Positions 50,701-59,348 of a stretch of 64,000 nucleotides of DNA are shown one piece after another. The notes under the pieces were generated by a model. It searched no databases, was not told the origin of the DNA, and saw only the letters and a program-made list of their open reading frames with translations. Both the position numbers and the translations under genes were made by a program. Origin of the DNA: Streptomyces cacaoi (GTDB lineage Bacteria > Actinomycetota > Actinomycetes > Streptomycetales > Streptomycetaceae); NCBI RefSeq assembly GCF_006539165.1, contig NZ_BJMM01000024.1, forward strand, positions 43,602 through 107,601, given 5' to 3'. The stretch's first letter is position 1; every line of letters starts with the position of its first letter.

Positions 50701-51093
50701 GTGAGCCCTGTACGTCGCTGTTCGCGCACCGCTTGCGGTCGTCCCGCCGTCGCGACGCTGACGTACGTCTACGCGGACTCCACCGCTGTTCTGGGCCCCC
50801 TCGCCACCTACGCCGAGCCGCACTGCTACGACCTGTGCGCCGAGCACTCCGAGCGGCTGACGGCGCCGCGCGGCTGGGAGGTCGTCCGGCTCGCCATCGA
50901 CACCGCGGCCGCCCGCCCCAGCGGGGACGATCTCGAAGCGCTCGCCGACGCCGTCCGCGAGGCCGCCCGGACGCCCCGTCAGGAACCGTCCGCCTCCGGC
51001 AAGGACCGCCTCGGCGCGGACGGCCGGGAGGCCGACCCGATGGAGGTCGCCCGCCGCGGCCACCTGCGGGTCCTGCGCTCACCGGAGTCCTAG
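50701..51093 (+). CDS. DUF3499 family zinc-ribbon-like protein
   Basis: 130 residues. CSRTACGRPAVATLTYVYAD at the N-terminus and EPHCYDLCAEHSERLTAPRGW place four Cys and a His as in a metal-binding ribbon. The remainder is flexible and charged. Start is GTG 50701 with TACGGT 14 bases upstream, suggesting a leaderless or short-leader mRNA. The gene lies between the metallopeptidase-like gene and the phosphomannomutase, an order I recall from mycobacteria (Rv3258c). Function unknown. Confidence 0.85.
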   Translation: MSPVRRCSRTACGRPAVATLTYVYADSTAVLGPLATYAEPHCYDLCAEHSERLTAPRGWEVVRLAIDTAAARPSGDDLEALADAVREAARTPRQEPSASGKDRLGADGREADPMEVARRGHLRVLRSPES

Positions 51094-51202
51094 GACCCGG
51101 CGGACCCGGCGGCCCGGCCCCGCCGCACCCGCGGTCCGGCTCACCCTCCCGGGTAGATTTGGGGCCCACTCGATGATTCACGACCCCAGGAGGGGCTGAG
51201 CC

Positions 51203-52564
51203 GTGGCTGATCTGTCGCAGATCGTGAAGGCGTACGACGTGCGCGGTGTGGTGCCGGACCAGTGGGACGAGGAACTCGCCCGGCTGTTCGGGGCCGCGTT
51301 CGTCCGGGTCACCCGGGCCGGATCCGCCGTCGTCGGACACGACATGCGCCCCTCGTCCCCGGGGCTCGCGCGCGCGTTCGCCGAGGGAGCGGCGGGCCAG
51401 GGGGCGGACGTCACCGAGATCGGGCTGTGCTCCACGGACCAGCTGTACTTCGCCAGCGGCGAACTGGACAGGCCGGGCGCCATGTTCACCGCCAGCCACA
51501 ACCCCGCGCAGTACAACGGCATCAAGATGTGCCGGGCCGGTGCGGCGCCGGTGGGGCAGGACTCCGGGCTCGCCGAGATCCGGGCGCTCGTCGAGGAGTG
51601 GACCGAGGCCGGCGGGCCGCCCGCGGCCGAGGGCCCCCAAGGCGCCCTCACCCAGCGGGACATGCTCGCCGACTACGCCCGCTATCTGCGCTCCCTGGTG
51701 GACCTGACCGCCATCCGCCCGCTGAAGGTCGTCGTGGACGCGGGCAACGGCATGGGCGGACACACCGTCCCCACCGTGTTCGAGGGGCTGCCGCTCGAAC
51801 TCGACCCGATGTACTTCGAGCTGGACGGCACCTTCCCCCACCACGAGGCCAATCCGCTCGACCCGGCGAACATCGTCGACCTCCAGCGCCGGGTGCGCGA
51901 GACGGGCGCCGACATCGGACTGGCCTTCGACGGCGACGCCGACCGCTGCTTCGTGGTGGACGAGAACGGCGACCCGGTCTCCCCGTCCGCCATCACCGCC
52001 CTGGTCGCCTCCCGCGAGCTGGCCAAGGAGCCCGGCTCGACGGTGATCCACAACCTGATCACCTCCTGGTCGGTGCCCGAGGTCGTCGAGGAGAGCGGGG
52101 GAACGCCCGTGCGGACCCGGGTGGGGCACTCCTTCATCAAGGAGGAGATGGCCAGGACCGGCGCGATCTTCGGCGGGGAACACTCGGCGCACTACTACTT
52201 CCGGGACTTCTGGAACGCCGACACCGGCATGCTCGCCGCGCTGCACGTGCTGGCCGCGCTCGGCGGGCAGCAGGGCACCCTCTCGCAGCTCGTCGCCCGC
52301 TACGACCGGTACGCGGCGTCCGGCGAGATCAACAGCACCGTCGACGACCAGCAGGGCCGGGCCGCCGCGGTCAAGGACGCCTTCGCCTCCCGCGAGGGCG
52401 TCGAACTGGACGAGCTGGACGGGCTCACCGTCACCGCACGCGACTGGTGGTTCAACCTGCGGCCGTCCAACACCGAACCGCTGCTGCGCCTCAACGTCGA
52501 GGCCCGCGACGCGGCCACCGTCGAGCAGGTGCGCGACGAGGTGCTCGGCATCGTCCGGAGCTGA
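51203..52564 (+). CDS. manB: Phosphomannomutase/phosphoglucomutase
   Basis: 453 residues. It interconverts mannose-6-phosphate and mannose-1-phosphate (often glucose phosphates too). The phosphoserine loop is MFTASHNPAQYNGIK, the metal loop GLAFDGDADRCFVVDENG, the sugar-binding GGEHSAHYYFRDF, and the phosphate-binding loop RPSNTEPLLRLNVEA. GTG 51203 follows AGGAGGGG. First gene of the five-gene same-strand run pmm - Trm112 - SIS-like - manA - cation efflux. Confidence 0.94.
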   Translation: MADLSQIVKAYDVRGVVPDQWDEELARLFGAAFVRVTRAGSAVVGHDMRPSSPGLARAFAEGAAGQGADVTEIGLCSTDQLYFASGELDRPGAMFTASHNPAQYNGIKMCRAGAAPVGQDSGLAEIRALVEEWTEAGGPPAAEGPQGALTQRDMLADYARYLRSLVDLTAIRPLKVVVDAGNGMGGHTVPTVFEGLPLELDPMYFELDGTFPHHEANPLDPANIVDLQRRVRETGADIGLAFDGDADRCFVVDENGDPVSPSAITALVASRELAKEPGSTVIHNLITSWSVPEVVEESGGTPVRTRVGHSFIKEEMARTGAIFGGEHSAHYYFRDFWNADTGMLAALHVLAALGGQQGTLSQLVARYDRYAASGEINSTVDDQQGRAAAVKDAFASREGVELDELDGLTVTARDWWFNLRPSNTEPLLRLNVEARDAATVEQVRDEVLGIVRS

Positions 52565-52697
52565 GCCCGCGACGGCGGCCGGGCCGGGCGCGGCGGCCCT
52601 GGTGGGCGCCGGTGGCCCGGCCGCCTCGGTGGTACCCCTCGTGCGGCCCGGCGGTACCCTGACCGCGACAGCCGCCACACCCGCACCGGAGGACACC

Positions 52698-52871
52698 ATG
52701 CCGCTCGAAGCCGGACTCCTGGAGATTCTCGCCTGTCCGGCGTGCCACGCGCCGCTGCGGGAAGAAGGCGACGAGCTGCACTGCACCGGCGGGAGCGGCT
52801 GCGGCCTGATCTACCCCGTGCGGGACGGCATCCCGGTGCTCCTGGTGGACGAAGCCCGCCGGCCCGCCTGA
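52698..52871 (+). CDS. Trm112-family small zinc-binding protein
   Basis: 57 residues. LLEILACPACHAPLREEGDELHC then SGCGLIYPVRDGIPVLLVDEA is the typical Trm112/UPF0434 ribbon with four Cys. Family members activate methyltransferases or sit beside mannose genes as here. ATG 52698 follows GGAGG. Confidence 0.88.
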   Translation: MPLEAGLLEILACPACHAPLREEGDELHCTGGSGCGLIYPVRDGIPVLLVDEARRPA

Positions 52872-52916
52872 CCCGGAAGCGCTGCCGCCGAGGCGGCCGA
52901 TCGGAGGCCACGGAAG

Positions 52917-54056
52917 ATGTTCGACGAGTCGCTCCTCGACGACCCCGAGGCCCTCACCCGCGCGGACACGCGGGGCCTGCTGCGCGGCGCCGCCGAGGCC
53001 GGCGCCCGGGTACGCACCGGGCTGCGGCTCGCGGGCGAGGCCGGGCTGGACGCGCTGCGCCCCTCGGGACGGCCGCGCGCCCTGCTCGTCGCCGGGCCCG
53101 GCCCGGAGGCCGGCCGGGTGGCGGATCTGCTCGGCGCGCTCACCAACGGGGCCGTGCCCGTCGAACCGCTGCGTACCACCGGCGCGCTCGCCGACCGCGC
53201 CGCGCTGCGCTGGTCGCTGCCGGGCTGGGCCGGTTCCGTCGATCTCCTGCTGCTCGTCACCCCGGACGGCTCGGAGCCGGGGCTGGCCGCGCTGGTCGAC
53301 CAGGCGGCGCGGCGCGGTTGCAGCATCGTCGCCGTCGCCCCGCAGGGCAGCGAGCTGGCCGAGGCCCTCGGCAGCCGCGGGCTGACCGTGCCGCCCGCAC
53401 CGGAACCGTACGGCTCCGGCGGGCAGGAACGGGCCGCCGGGGCGCCCGGCACCTTCTGGGCGCTGCTCACCCCGCTGCTGGTCCTCGTCGACCGGCTCGG
53501 ACCGGCACAGAGCGCGCCCGCGCCCTCGACCCTCGCCGCGCGGCTCGACTCCGTCGCCGAGCGCTGCGGCCCGGCCGTCCCGCCCTACGGCAACCCCGCC
53601 AAGACCCTCGCCGCCGAGCTGGCGGGCGCGCTGCCGCTGCTGTGGAGCGAGGGCGCGCTCGCCGGCGCGGCGGGCCGGCACGCCGGTGTGCTGCTGGCCG
53701 CCTCGGCCGGCAGGCCCGCGCTGGCGGCGGAGCTGCCCGAGGCCATGACGGCGCACGGCGCGCTGCTGACGGGCGCGTTCGCCGGGGGCTCCGACCTGGA
53801 CGACTTCTTCCGGGACCGGGTCGAGGAGCCCGAGCAACAGCGCGCCCGCGTCGTTCTGTTGCGCGAGGCGGCGCCCGCCGCCGGTTCCGCCACCGTCGCC
53901 GCCCACGACCTCGTGCACGAGCAGGGGACGCCGTTGAGCGAGCTGGAGGCGAGCGAGGGCAGCAATCCGCTGGAGGCGGCGGCCGAGCTGATCGCCACCC
54001 TCGGCTTCACGGCGGCCTATCTGACCATCGCCGACACCGAAGCGCCCGGAGCGTGA
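52917..54056 (+). CDS. SIS-domain phosphosugar isomerase-like protein
   Basis: 379 residues. The layout follows bifunctional glucose/mannose-6-phosphate isomerases of the SIS type: an N-terminal helical start (LLDDPEALTRADTRGLLRGA), one sugar-isomerase-like domain (DLLLLVTPDGSEPGLAALVD, then RGCSIVAVAPQGSELAEAL), an NPAKTLAAELAGALPLLW segment, and a second alpha/beta part. It equals the gene between pmmA and manA in mycobacteria (Rv3256c) by position. Catalytic residues are hard to assign; it may be a regulator or inactive isomerase. Confidence 0.8.
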   Translation: MFDESLLDDPEALTRADTRGLLRGAAEAGARVRTGLRLAGEAGLDALRPSGRPRALLVAGPGPEAGRVADLLGALTNGAVPVEPLRTTGALADRAALRWSLPGWAGSVDLLLLVTPDGSEPGLAALVDQAARRGCSIVAVAPQGSELAEALGSRGLTVPPAPEPYGSGGQERAAGAPGTFWALLTPLLVLVDRLGPAQSAPAPSTLAARLDSVAERCGPAVPPYGNPAKTLAAELAGALPLLWSEGALAGAAGRHAGVLLAASAGRPALAAELPEAMTAHGALLTGAFAGGSDLDDFFRDRVEEPEQQRARVVLLREAAPAAGSATVAAHDLVHEQGTPLSELEASEGSNPLEAAAELIATLGFTAAYLTIADTEAPGA

Positions 54057-54245
54057 GCCCCACCCGTACGCCGTCCGCCCGCCGCCCGCGCCTCCCACAG
54101 CGCCCGTAGCGCCCTGAGCGCCCGAAGCGCCCGAAACTCCGCCCGCTCCCGGCAGCCCCCGGTCCCCGGCACCGACACCCGCACCGACCGCCCGCCGGCC
54201 GGGCCCGTACCGCAACCGCCCGTCAGCAGGACAGGAACACCTCCC

Positions 54246-55472
54246 ATGGACCGTCTGGTCAACACCGTCAGGCCCTACGCGTGGGGCTCCACCACCGCCC
54301 TCCCCGAACTGCTCGGCGAGCAGCCGACGGGCGAGCCGCAGGCCGAGCTGTGGATGGGCGCACACCCCGGCGCGCCCTCCCGGATCGAGCGCGGCGGGCT
54401 GCCCGACCGCACCCTGTCCGATGTCGTCGCCGCCGATCCGGAGGGACAGCTCGGCGCCGCGAGCGTACGGGAGTTCGGGCCGCGGCTGCCCTTCCTGCTC
54501 AAGCTGCTGGCCGCCGACTCCCCGCTCTCGCTCCAGGTGCACCCCGACCGCGCGCAGGCCGCCGAGGGCTACGCCGACGAGGAGGCCCGCGGCGTCCCGC
54601 TCGACGCGCCGCACCGCAACTACAAGGACGACGGCCACAAGCCCGAACTGCTCTGCGCGCTCACGCCGTTCGAGGGCCTGTGCGGATTCCGGCCGCCCAA
54701 GGAGACCGCGGCGTTCCTGGAGAGCCTGGACGTCGCCGGCCTCGCGCCGTACGTGGACATCCTGCGCGCCCGGCCCGGCACCGACGCGCTGCGCGAGGTG
54801 CTGACCGCGCTGCTCACCGCCGACCGCGACGAGATCGCCGGCACCGTCGACGAGGCCGCCACCGCGGCCGCCCGCCTCGCCGAACAGGGCGCGGACACCG
54901 CCCCCGGCACACCCGGCCGCGAGGAGTACGCCGCCTACGCCGCCATCGCCCAGCACTACCCGGGCGACCCGGGCGTGCTGGCGGCCATGCTGCTCAACCA
55001 CGTCACCCTGCGCCCCGGCGAGGCGCTCTTCCTGGACGCCGGTGTGCCGCACGCCTATCTGCGCGGGCTCGGCGTCGAGATCATGGCCAACTCCGACAAC
55101 GTGCTGCGCTGCGGGCTGACGCCCAAGCACATCGACGTGCCCGAACTCCTGCGCATCGTCCGCTTCGAGCCGGGGGAGCCCGGGATCCTGCGCCCGGAGG
55201 CGGACGACGCCGGGGGCGAGGAGAGCTACACGACGCCCGTCGGCGAGTTCCGGCTCTCCCGGTTCACGCTCGTCCCCGGGGCCGAGCCGCACGTGCTCGC
55301 GCCGCACGCCGGCCAGATCCTGCTGTGCACCGCGGGGACCGCCGTGGTGCACAGCGAGGAGGACGACGGTGAACTCGCCCTCACGCCCGGGCGGTCGGTC
55401 TGGGTCCCGGCGGCCGAGCGCGTCCGGCTGAGCGGTGACGGTACGCTCTTCCGCGCCACCGTGGCCGTCTGA
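54246..55472 (+). CDS. manA: Mannose-6-phosphate isomerase, class I
   Basis: 408 residues, zinc-dependent cupin enzyme that links fructose-6-phosphate and mannose-6-phosphate. Start MDRLVNTVRPYAWGSTTALPELLG is typical; zinc ligands are in LQVHPDRAQA and DDGHKPELLCALTPFEG; LFLDAGVPHAYLRGLGVEIM carries the last His and the substrate-binding motif, followed by NSDNVLRCGLTPKH. ATG 54246 lies in the mannose operon; the 189-base gap before it holds no gene. Confidence 0.95.
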   Translation: MDRLVNTVRPYAWGSTTALPELLGEQPTGEPQAELWMGAHPGAPSRIERGGLPDRTLSDVVAADPEGQLGAASVREFGPRLPFLLKLLAADSPLSLQVHPDRAQAAEGYADEEARGVPLDAPHRNYKDDGHKPELLCALTPFEGLCGFRPPKETAAFLESLDVAGLAPYVDILRARPGTDALREVLTALLTADRDEIAGTVDEAATAAARLAEQGADTAPGTPGREEYAAYAAIAQHYPGDPGVLAAMLLNHVTLRPGEALFLDAGVPHAYLRGLGVEIMANSDNVLRCGLTPKHIDVPELLRIVRFEPGEPGILRPEADDAGGEESYTTPVGEFRLSRFTLVPGAEPHVLAPHAGQILLCTAGTAVVHSEEDDGELALTPGRSVWVPAAERVRLSGDGTLFRATVAV

Positions 55473-55510
55473 ACGAGCGGCCCGACCACAGCAGGAAGGG
55501 ACACCCGCGC

Positions 55511-56476
55511 GTGAGTGCATCGGGCGGAACGAAGGCGATCGTCGCGGCGCTCGGCGCCAATCTGGCCATCGCCGCGGCGAAGTTCGTGGCCGCGGCCCTG
55601 AGCGGCTCGGCCTCGATGCTCGCCGAGGGCGTCCACTCGGTCGCCGACTCCGGAAACCAGGGGCTGCTCCTGCTCGGCGGCAAGCGGGCCAAGCGCGAGG
55701 CCAGCGAGGCGCACCCGTTCGGCTACGGGCGCGAGCGCTACATCTACGGATTCCTCGTGTCCATCGTGCTGTTCAGCATCGGCGGCGTCTTCGCGCTCTA
55801 CGAGGGCTACGAGAAGATCAGCCATCCCCATGCGGTCGAGCACTGGTACTGGCCGGTCGGCGTCCTGGTGTTCGCCATCATCGCGGAGTCCTTCTCCTTC
55901 CGGACGGCGATCAAGGAGTCCAACGCGCTGCGCGGCGGGCAGACCTGGCCGCAGTTCATCCGCCGCGCGAAGGCGCCCGAGCTGCCGGTCGTGCTGCTGG
56001 AGGACCTGGGCGCGCTGATCGGCCTCGTCCTCGCGCTGGGCGGCGTCGGTCTGGCGCTGCTGACCGGCAACGGCGTGTGGGACGGCGTCGGGACGATGTG
56101 CATCGGCGCGCTGCTCGTCGTCATCGCGCTCGTCCTGGCCACCGAGACGAAGTCGCTGCTGCTGGGCGAGTCCGCCGATCCGGCCGAGCGGGAGCGGATC
56201 CGCGCGGCCGTGGTGGACGGCGAGACGGTCACCTCCGTCATCCACATGCGCACCCTGCACCTGGGTCCGGAGGAACTGCTGGTGGCCGCCAAGGTCGCCG
56301 TCCAGCACGACGACACCGCCCGGCAGGTCGCCCGCGCGATCGACGCCGCCGAGAGCCGCATCCGCGAGGCCGTGCCGATCGCCCGCGTCATCTATCTGGA
56401 GCCCGACATCCTGCGCCCGGCGGGCACACAGGCCGCCGCCGTGGAGTCCGGGCCGGCCGACGCACCGCCCGCCTGA
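55511..56476 (+). CDS. Cation diffusion facilitator (CDF) transporter
   Basis: 321 residues with about six transmembrane helices and a cytosolic C-terminal domain. SGSASMLAEGVHSVADSGNQ and VVLLEDLGALIGLVLAL contain the metal-site Asp/His-type residues of CDF zinc/cation exporters, and HPFGYGRERYIYGF follows helix two. GTG 55511 follows AGGAAGGG. It ends the mannose run; a terminator hairpin comes next. Metal specificity not certain; zinc or divalent cations are likely, perhaps supplying zinc balance for the zinc enzyme manA. Confidence 0.9.
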   Translation: MSASGGTKAIVAALGANLAIAAAKFVAAALSGSASMLAEGVHSVADSGNQGLLLLGGKRAKREASEAHPFGYGRERYIYGFLVSIVLFSIGGVFALYEGYEKISHPHAVEHWYWPVGVLVFAIIAESFSFRTAIKESNALRGGQTWPQFIRRAKAPELPVVLLEDLGALIGLVLALGGVGLALLTGNGVWDGVGTMCIGALLVVIALVLATETKSLLLGESADPAERERIRAAVVDGETVTSVIHMRTLHLGPEELLVAAKVAVQHDDTARQVARAIDAAESRIREAVPIARVIYLEPDILRPAGTQAAAVESGPADAPPA

Positions 56477-56487
56477 CCCACGGCCCG

Positions 56488-56532
56488 CACACGGCGGCCC
56501 CCGTCCCTTCCCGGGGCGGGGGCCGCCGTGTG
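56488..56532. terminator. Bidirectional terminator with perfect 16-base stem
   Basis: CACACGGCGGCCCCCG (56488-56503) pairs with its complement at 56517-56532. It lies between the convergent CDF and PTS genes and should stop transcription from both sides. Confidence 0.88.
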
Positions 56533-56546
56533 TGTGCGGGGCCCAC

Positions 56547-58940
56547 TCAGCCGATCTCCGCGAGCGCCCCGAGTATCGCCTCCTTGTCCGGCGCCTGCGA
56601 CAGCCGTTCCCGGAAGGCCGGGTCCATCAACGTGCGGGACAACTGCGCCAGTATGCGCAGGTGTTCGTCCCCGGCCGCCGCCTCCGGTACGGCGATCATG
56701 AAGACGAGCCGGGCCCGTGTCCCGTCCGGCGCGCCCCACTCGATGCCCTCCGGCGCGCGGCCGAAGCCGACGACCGGCGCGGTGACCGCGTCCGTCTTCG
56801 CGTGCGGAATCGCGATCTCCTCGCCGAGCCCGGTGGTGCCCTGCTCCTCACGCGCCAGCGCTGCCCGGACGAGGCCGTCGACGTCCGCCACCCTGCCGCT
56901 GCGGCCGAGCAGCCCGGCCATCTCCCGGATGGCGGCGGCCTTGCCGTCCGGGCCGTCGCCCCCGTCGGCCTCCAGCCGCTCCCGGACGGTGCCGCCCGAC
57001 AGATACCCGGACAGCACCACCGGCTCCGCCGACCCGCGCTGCACCGGCACCGCGCCCTCGGCCAGCTGTGCTTCCGATGCGCCCTCGGCCTGCTGAGCCT
57101 GCGGAGCGCCCTCGGCCTCAGCTGCGGACGCTCTCCCAGCCGGCTGTGTGTCCTCTGCTTCTGCTTCTGCGGGAGTCTCCCCGGCCGGCTGCGCGTCCTC
57201 GGCCAGCTGTGCGGCCGACGTTTTCCGCGCCTGCTGTGCCGGGTGAGTTTTCTCCGCCAGCTGTGCCGACTTTTCCTGCGTGCCCAGCTGTGCCGACTTT
57301 TCCGGCTGCCGCTGTGCGTCGGCGGATTCCTTCGTCTGCTGTGCGGCATCGAGTCCGGGCCCTTGCTCGCTCAGCTGTGCCCGCTGTTCCCCGGCACTCT
57401 CGGCCGCGCCGGCGGACGCGTCCCCGTCGCCGGAACCGCGCCCCGCACCGACCGACAGCAGCCCGGCCGTCGTCAGCGCGGTCACAGCCGTGCCGATGGC
57501 GACGGCGACGAAGAACATCGGCACGCCGTCGATCGCGCCGAGCACCGCGACGATCGGCCCGCCGTGCGGCACGTTGTCCGCGACGGAGGCCAGCCCGGCC
57601 ACGCCGCCGGCGACGGCACCGCCCAGCATGTTCGCCGGAATGACGCGGGCCGGCCGGGCCGCGGCGAACGGAATGGCTCCCTCCGTGATGCCGAAGAAGC
57701 CCATGAACAGCGCGGCGTACCCCGTCTCCCGCTCCTGGCCGGAGTAGAAGCGGCGGCGCAGCAGTGTGGCGATGCCCTGGCCGAGCGGCGGCACGGGGAT
57801 GGCCGCCGCGCACATGCCCATCACCTCGGGGCTCTTGGAGACCAGCCCGGTCCCGAACAGGAACGCCGTCTTGTTGACGGGCCCGCCCATGTCGAACGCG
57901 ATCATCAGGCCGAGGACGACACCGAGCAGCGCGGCGCTCGTCCCGGTCATCCCGCCCAGGAAGTCGGTCAGGTTCTCGAAGACCCAGGAGATCGGCCGGC
58001 CGATGACGTAGATGAAGAACAGCCCGAGCGCCGAGGTCGCCACCACGGGGATGACGATGATCGGCATGATCGGCCGGACGAACTTCGAGACCGGTACGAG
58101 CTTGATCCAGCGCACCAGATAGCCCGCGAGGAAGCCGGTCACGATGGCCCCGATGAACCCGGCGCCGGACTTGGAGTCGTACAGCTCACCGGTGTTGGCG
58201 ATCCAGCCGCCGATCATGCCGGGCACGAGCGCCGGCCGGTCCCCGATCGCATAGGCGATGTAGCCGGACAGGATCGGCACCATCAGCGTGAAGCCGATGG
58301 TGCCGATGTCGTTGACGTGCTTCCAGAAGCTGCCGTCCGGGATCACCAGCCCGCCGTCCGCCTGCGGATGACCGCCCAGCGCCAGTGAGACGGCGATGAG
58401 CAGTCCGCCCACCACGACGAACGGAATCATGTACGAGACGCCGTTCATCAGCGCCTTGTAGCCCAGGCTCCGCTCCCGGGAGGCCCCGGCGGAGCCGGAC
58501 GTTCCGGACGGGCCCTCGCCGCCCGTGCCGGCGGGGGAGGCGCCGTCGTCGGCTCCGCTCCCGTCCCCGCCACCGGCGCGGTGCACGGGCGCCTCCCGCA
58601 CCCGGTCGATCAGGCCGCCGGGGTCGCTGATGCCTTCCGCGACGCCGACGACCAGCAGGCGTTTGCCGGCGAAGCGCGAGGTGTCGACGTCCTTGTCGGC
58701 GGCGACGATCACGCCGTCCGCCGAGCTGACATCGTTGTCAGACAGGACGTTCTCGGCCCCGATGGATCCCTGCGTCTCCACCTTCATCGAGATGCCGCGT
58801 GCCTCGGCGGCCTGTGTGAGCTTCTCGGCCGCCATGTACGTGTGGGCGATACCCGTCGGGCACGCCGTCACCGCGAGCAGTTTCAGTCCCGCTCCGGCCG
58901 GTGGTGCCGCTCCGTCGCGGGGGTCGGCAGGACTGGTCAC
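56547..58940 (-). CDS. PTS fructose-type permease, fused EIIB-EIIC-EIIA
   Basis: 797 residues. EIIB comes first, with the phospho-Cys (residue 27) in LLAVTACPTGIAHTYMAAEK; then EIIC with about nine helices (MNGVSYMIPFVVVGGLLIAV, GGPVNKTAFLFGTGLVSKSP, GFFGITEGAIPFA); then a long Ala/Gln/Glu-rich linker (about residues 510-645); and EIIA at the C-terminus with the phospho-His in LGEEIAIPHAKTDAV. It takes up and phosphorylates fructose or a similar sugar. GTG 58940 follows AAGGAGAACC. No 1-phosphofructokinase gene lies beside it, unlike usual fru operons. Confidence 0.93.
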   Translation of the reverse strand: MTSPADPRDGAAPPAGAGLKLLAVTACPTGIAHTYMAAEKLTQAAEARGISMKVETQGSIGAENVLSDNDVSSADGVIVAADKDVDTSRFAGKRLLVVGVAEGISDPGGLIDRVREAPVHRAGGGDGSGADDGASPAGTGGEGPSGTSGSAGASRERSLGYKALMNGVSYMIPFVVVGGLLIAVSLALGGHPQADGGLVIPDGSFWKHVNDIGTIGFTLMVPILSGYIAYAIGDRPALVPGMIGGWIANTGELYDSKSGAGFIGAIVTGFLAGYLVRWIKLVPVSKFVRPIMPIIVIPVVATSALGLFFIYVIGRPISWVFENLTDFLGGMTGTSAALLGVVLGLMIAFDMGGPVNKTAFLFGTGLVSKSPEVMGMCAAAIPVPPLGQGIATLLRRRFYSGQERETGYAALFMGFFGITEGAIPFAAARPARVIPANMLGGAVAGGVAGLASVADNVPHGGPIVAVLGAIDGVPMFFVAVAIGTAVTALTTAGLLSVGAGRGSGDGDASAGAAESAGEQRAQLSEQGPGLDAAQQTKESADAQRQPEKSAQLGTQEKSAQLAEKTHPAQQARKTSAAQLAEDAQPAGETPAEAEAEDTQPAGRASAAEAEGAPQAQQAEGASEAQLAEGAVPVQRGSAEPVVLSGYLSGGTVRERLEADGGDGPDGKAAAIREMAGLLGRSGRVADVDGLVRAALAREEQGTTGLGEEIAIPHAKTDAVTAPVVGFGRAPEGIEWGAPDGTRARLVFMIAVPEAAAGDEHLRILAQLSRTLMDPAFRERLSQAPDKEAILGALAEIG

Positions 58941-59348
58941 TGGGTTCTCCTTGCCATCGGCCGTCGGACGTGGGGGTCGTTCTCCGCGCGGACGAGCTGC
59001 GTGGCGTCGCACACACGCGGTGGGCCGTCGGGCCCGGTCAGCCGCGCCGGCCGAAGGGGAGCGGCTGAAAACCGCCCCAGTGTCACCCTTGCCGCCACCC
59101 GAGGCAATCAGGTCCCCTGGACGGGCGGTGTAGATTCGTAGAGCCAGACGTCGCTGCTGATGGCGGTCGGGCGGCCCGCTCAACGGGCACCCGAGGGAGA
59201 GAGGGCCTCCGGCGGACTGAGCTGCGAGCAGGGGACGAGTGTGCCCGGAGACGGTTGGCCTGCCTCCGTGCGAACCGGTCGCCACCTTCCCCCGCGCCGC
59301 AGCACGGACCAGTCAGTCAACACCTCCACATCGAGGAGCAGCTCGTAT
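58941..59348. promoter_or_regulatory. Divergent control region and long leader of ahcY
   Basis: No gene is supported in these 408 bases. A -10-like TAGATT (59130-59135) would give ahcY a 5' leader of about 205 bases. The leader has several GC-rich inverted segments (for example CCCGCTCAACGGGC near 59172) that can fold. GAGGAG at about 59329-59334 is the ribosome binding site. I could not fit the consensus of the known S-adenosylhomocysteine riboswitch. Confidence 0.5.

Noticed and set aside
59136..59348. S-adenosylhomocysteine riboswitch upstream of ahcY
   Set aside because: The conserved core expected for that riboswitch could not be located; only the presence of a long leader is reported.
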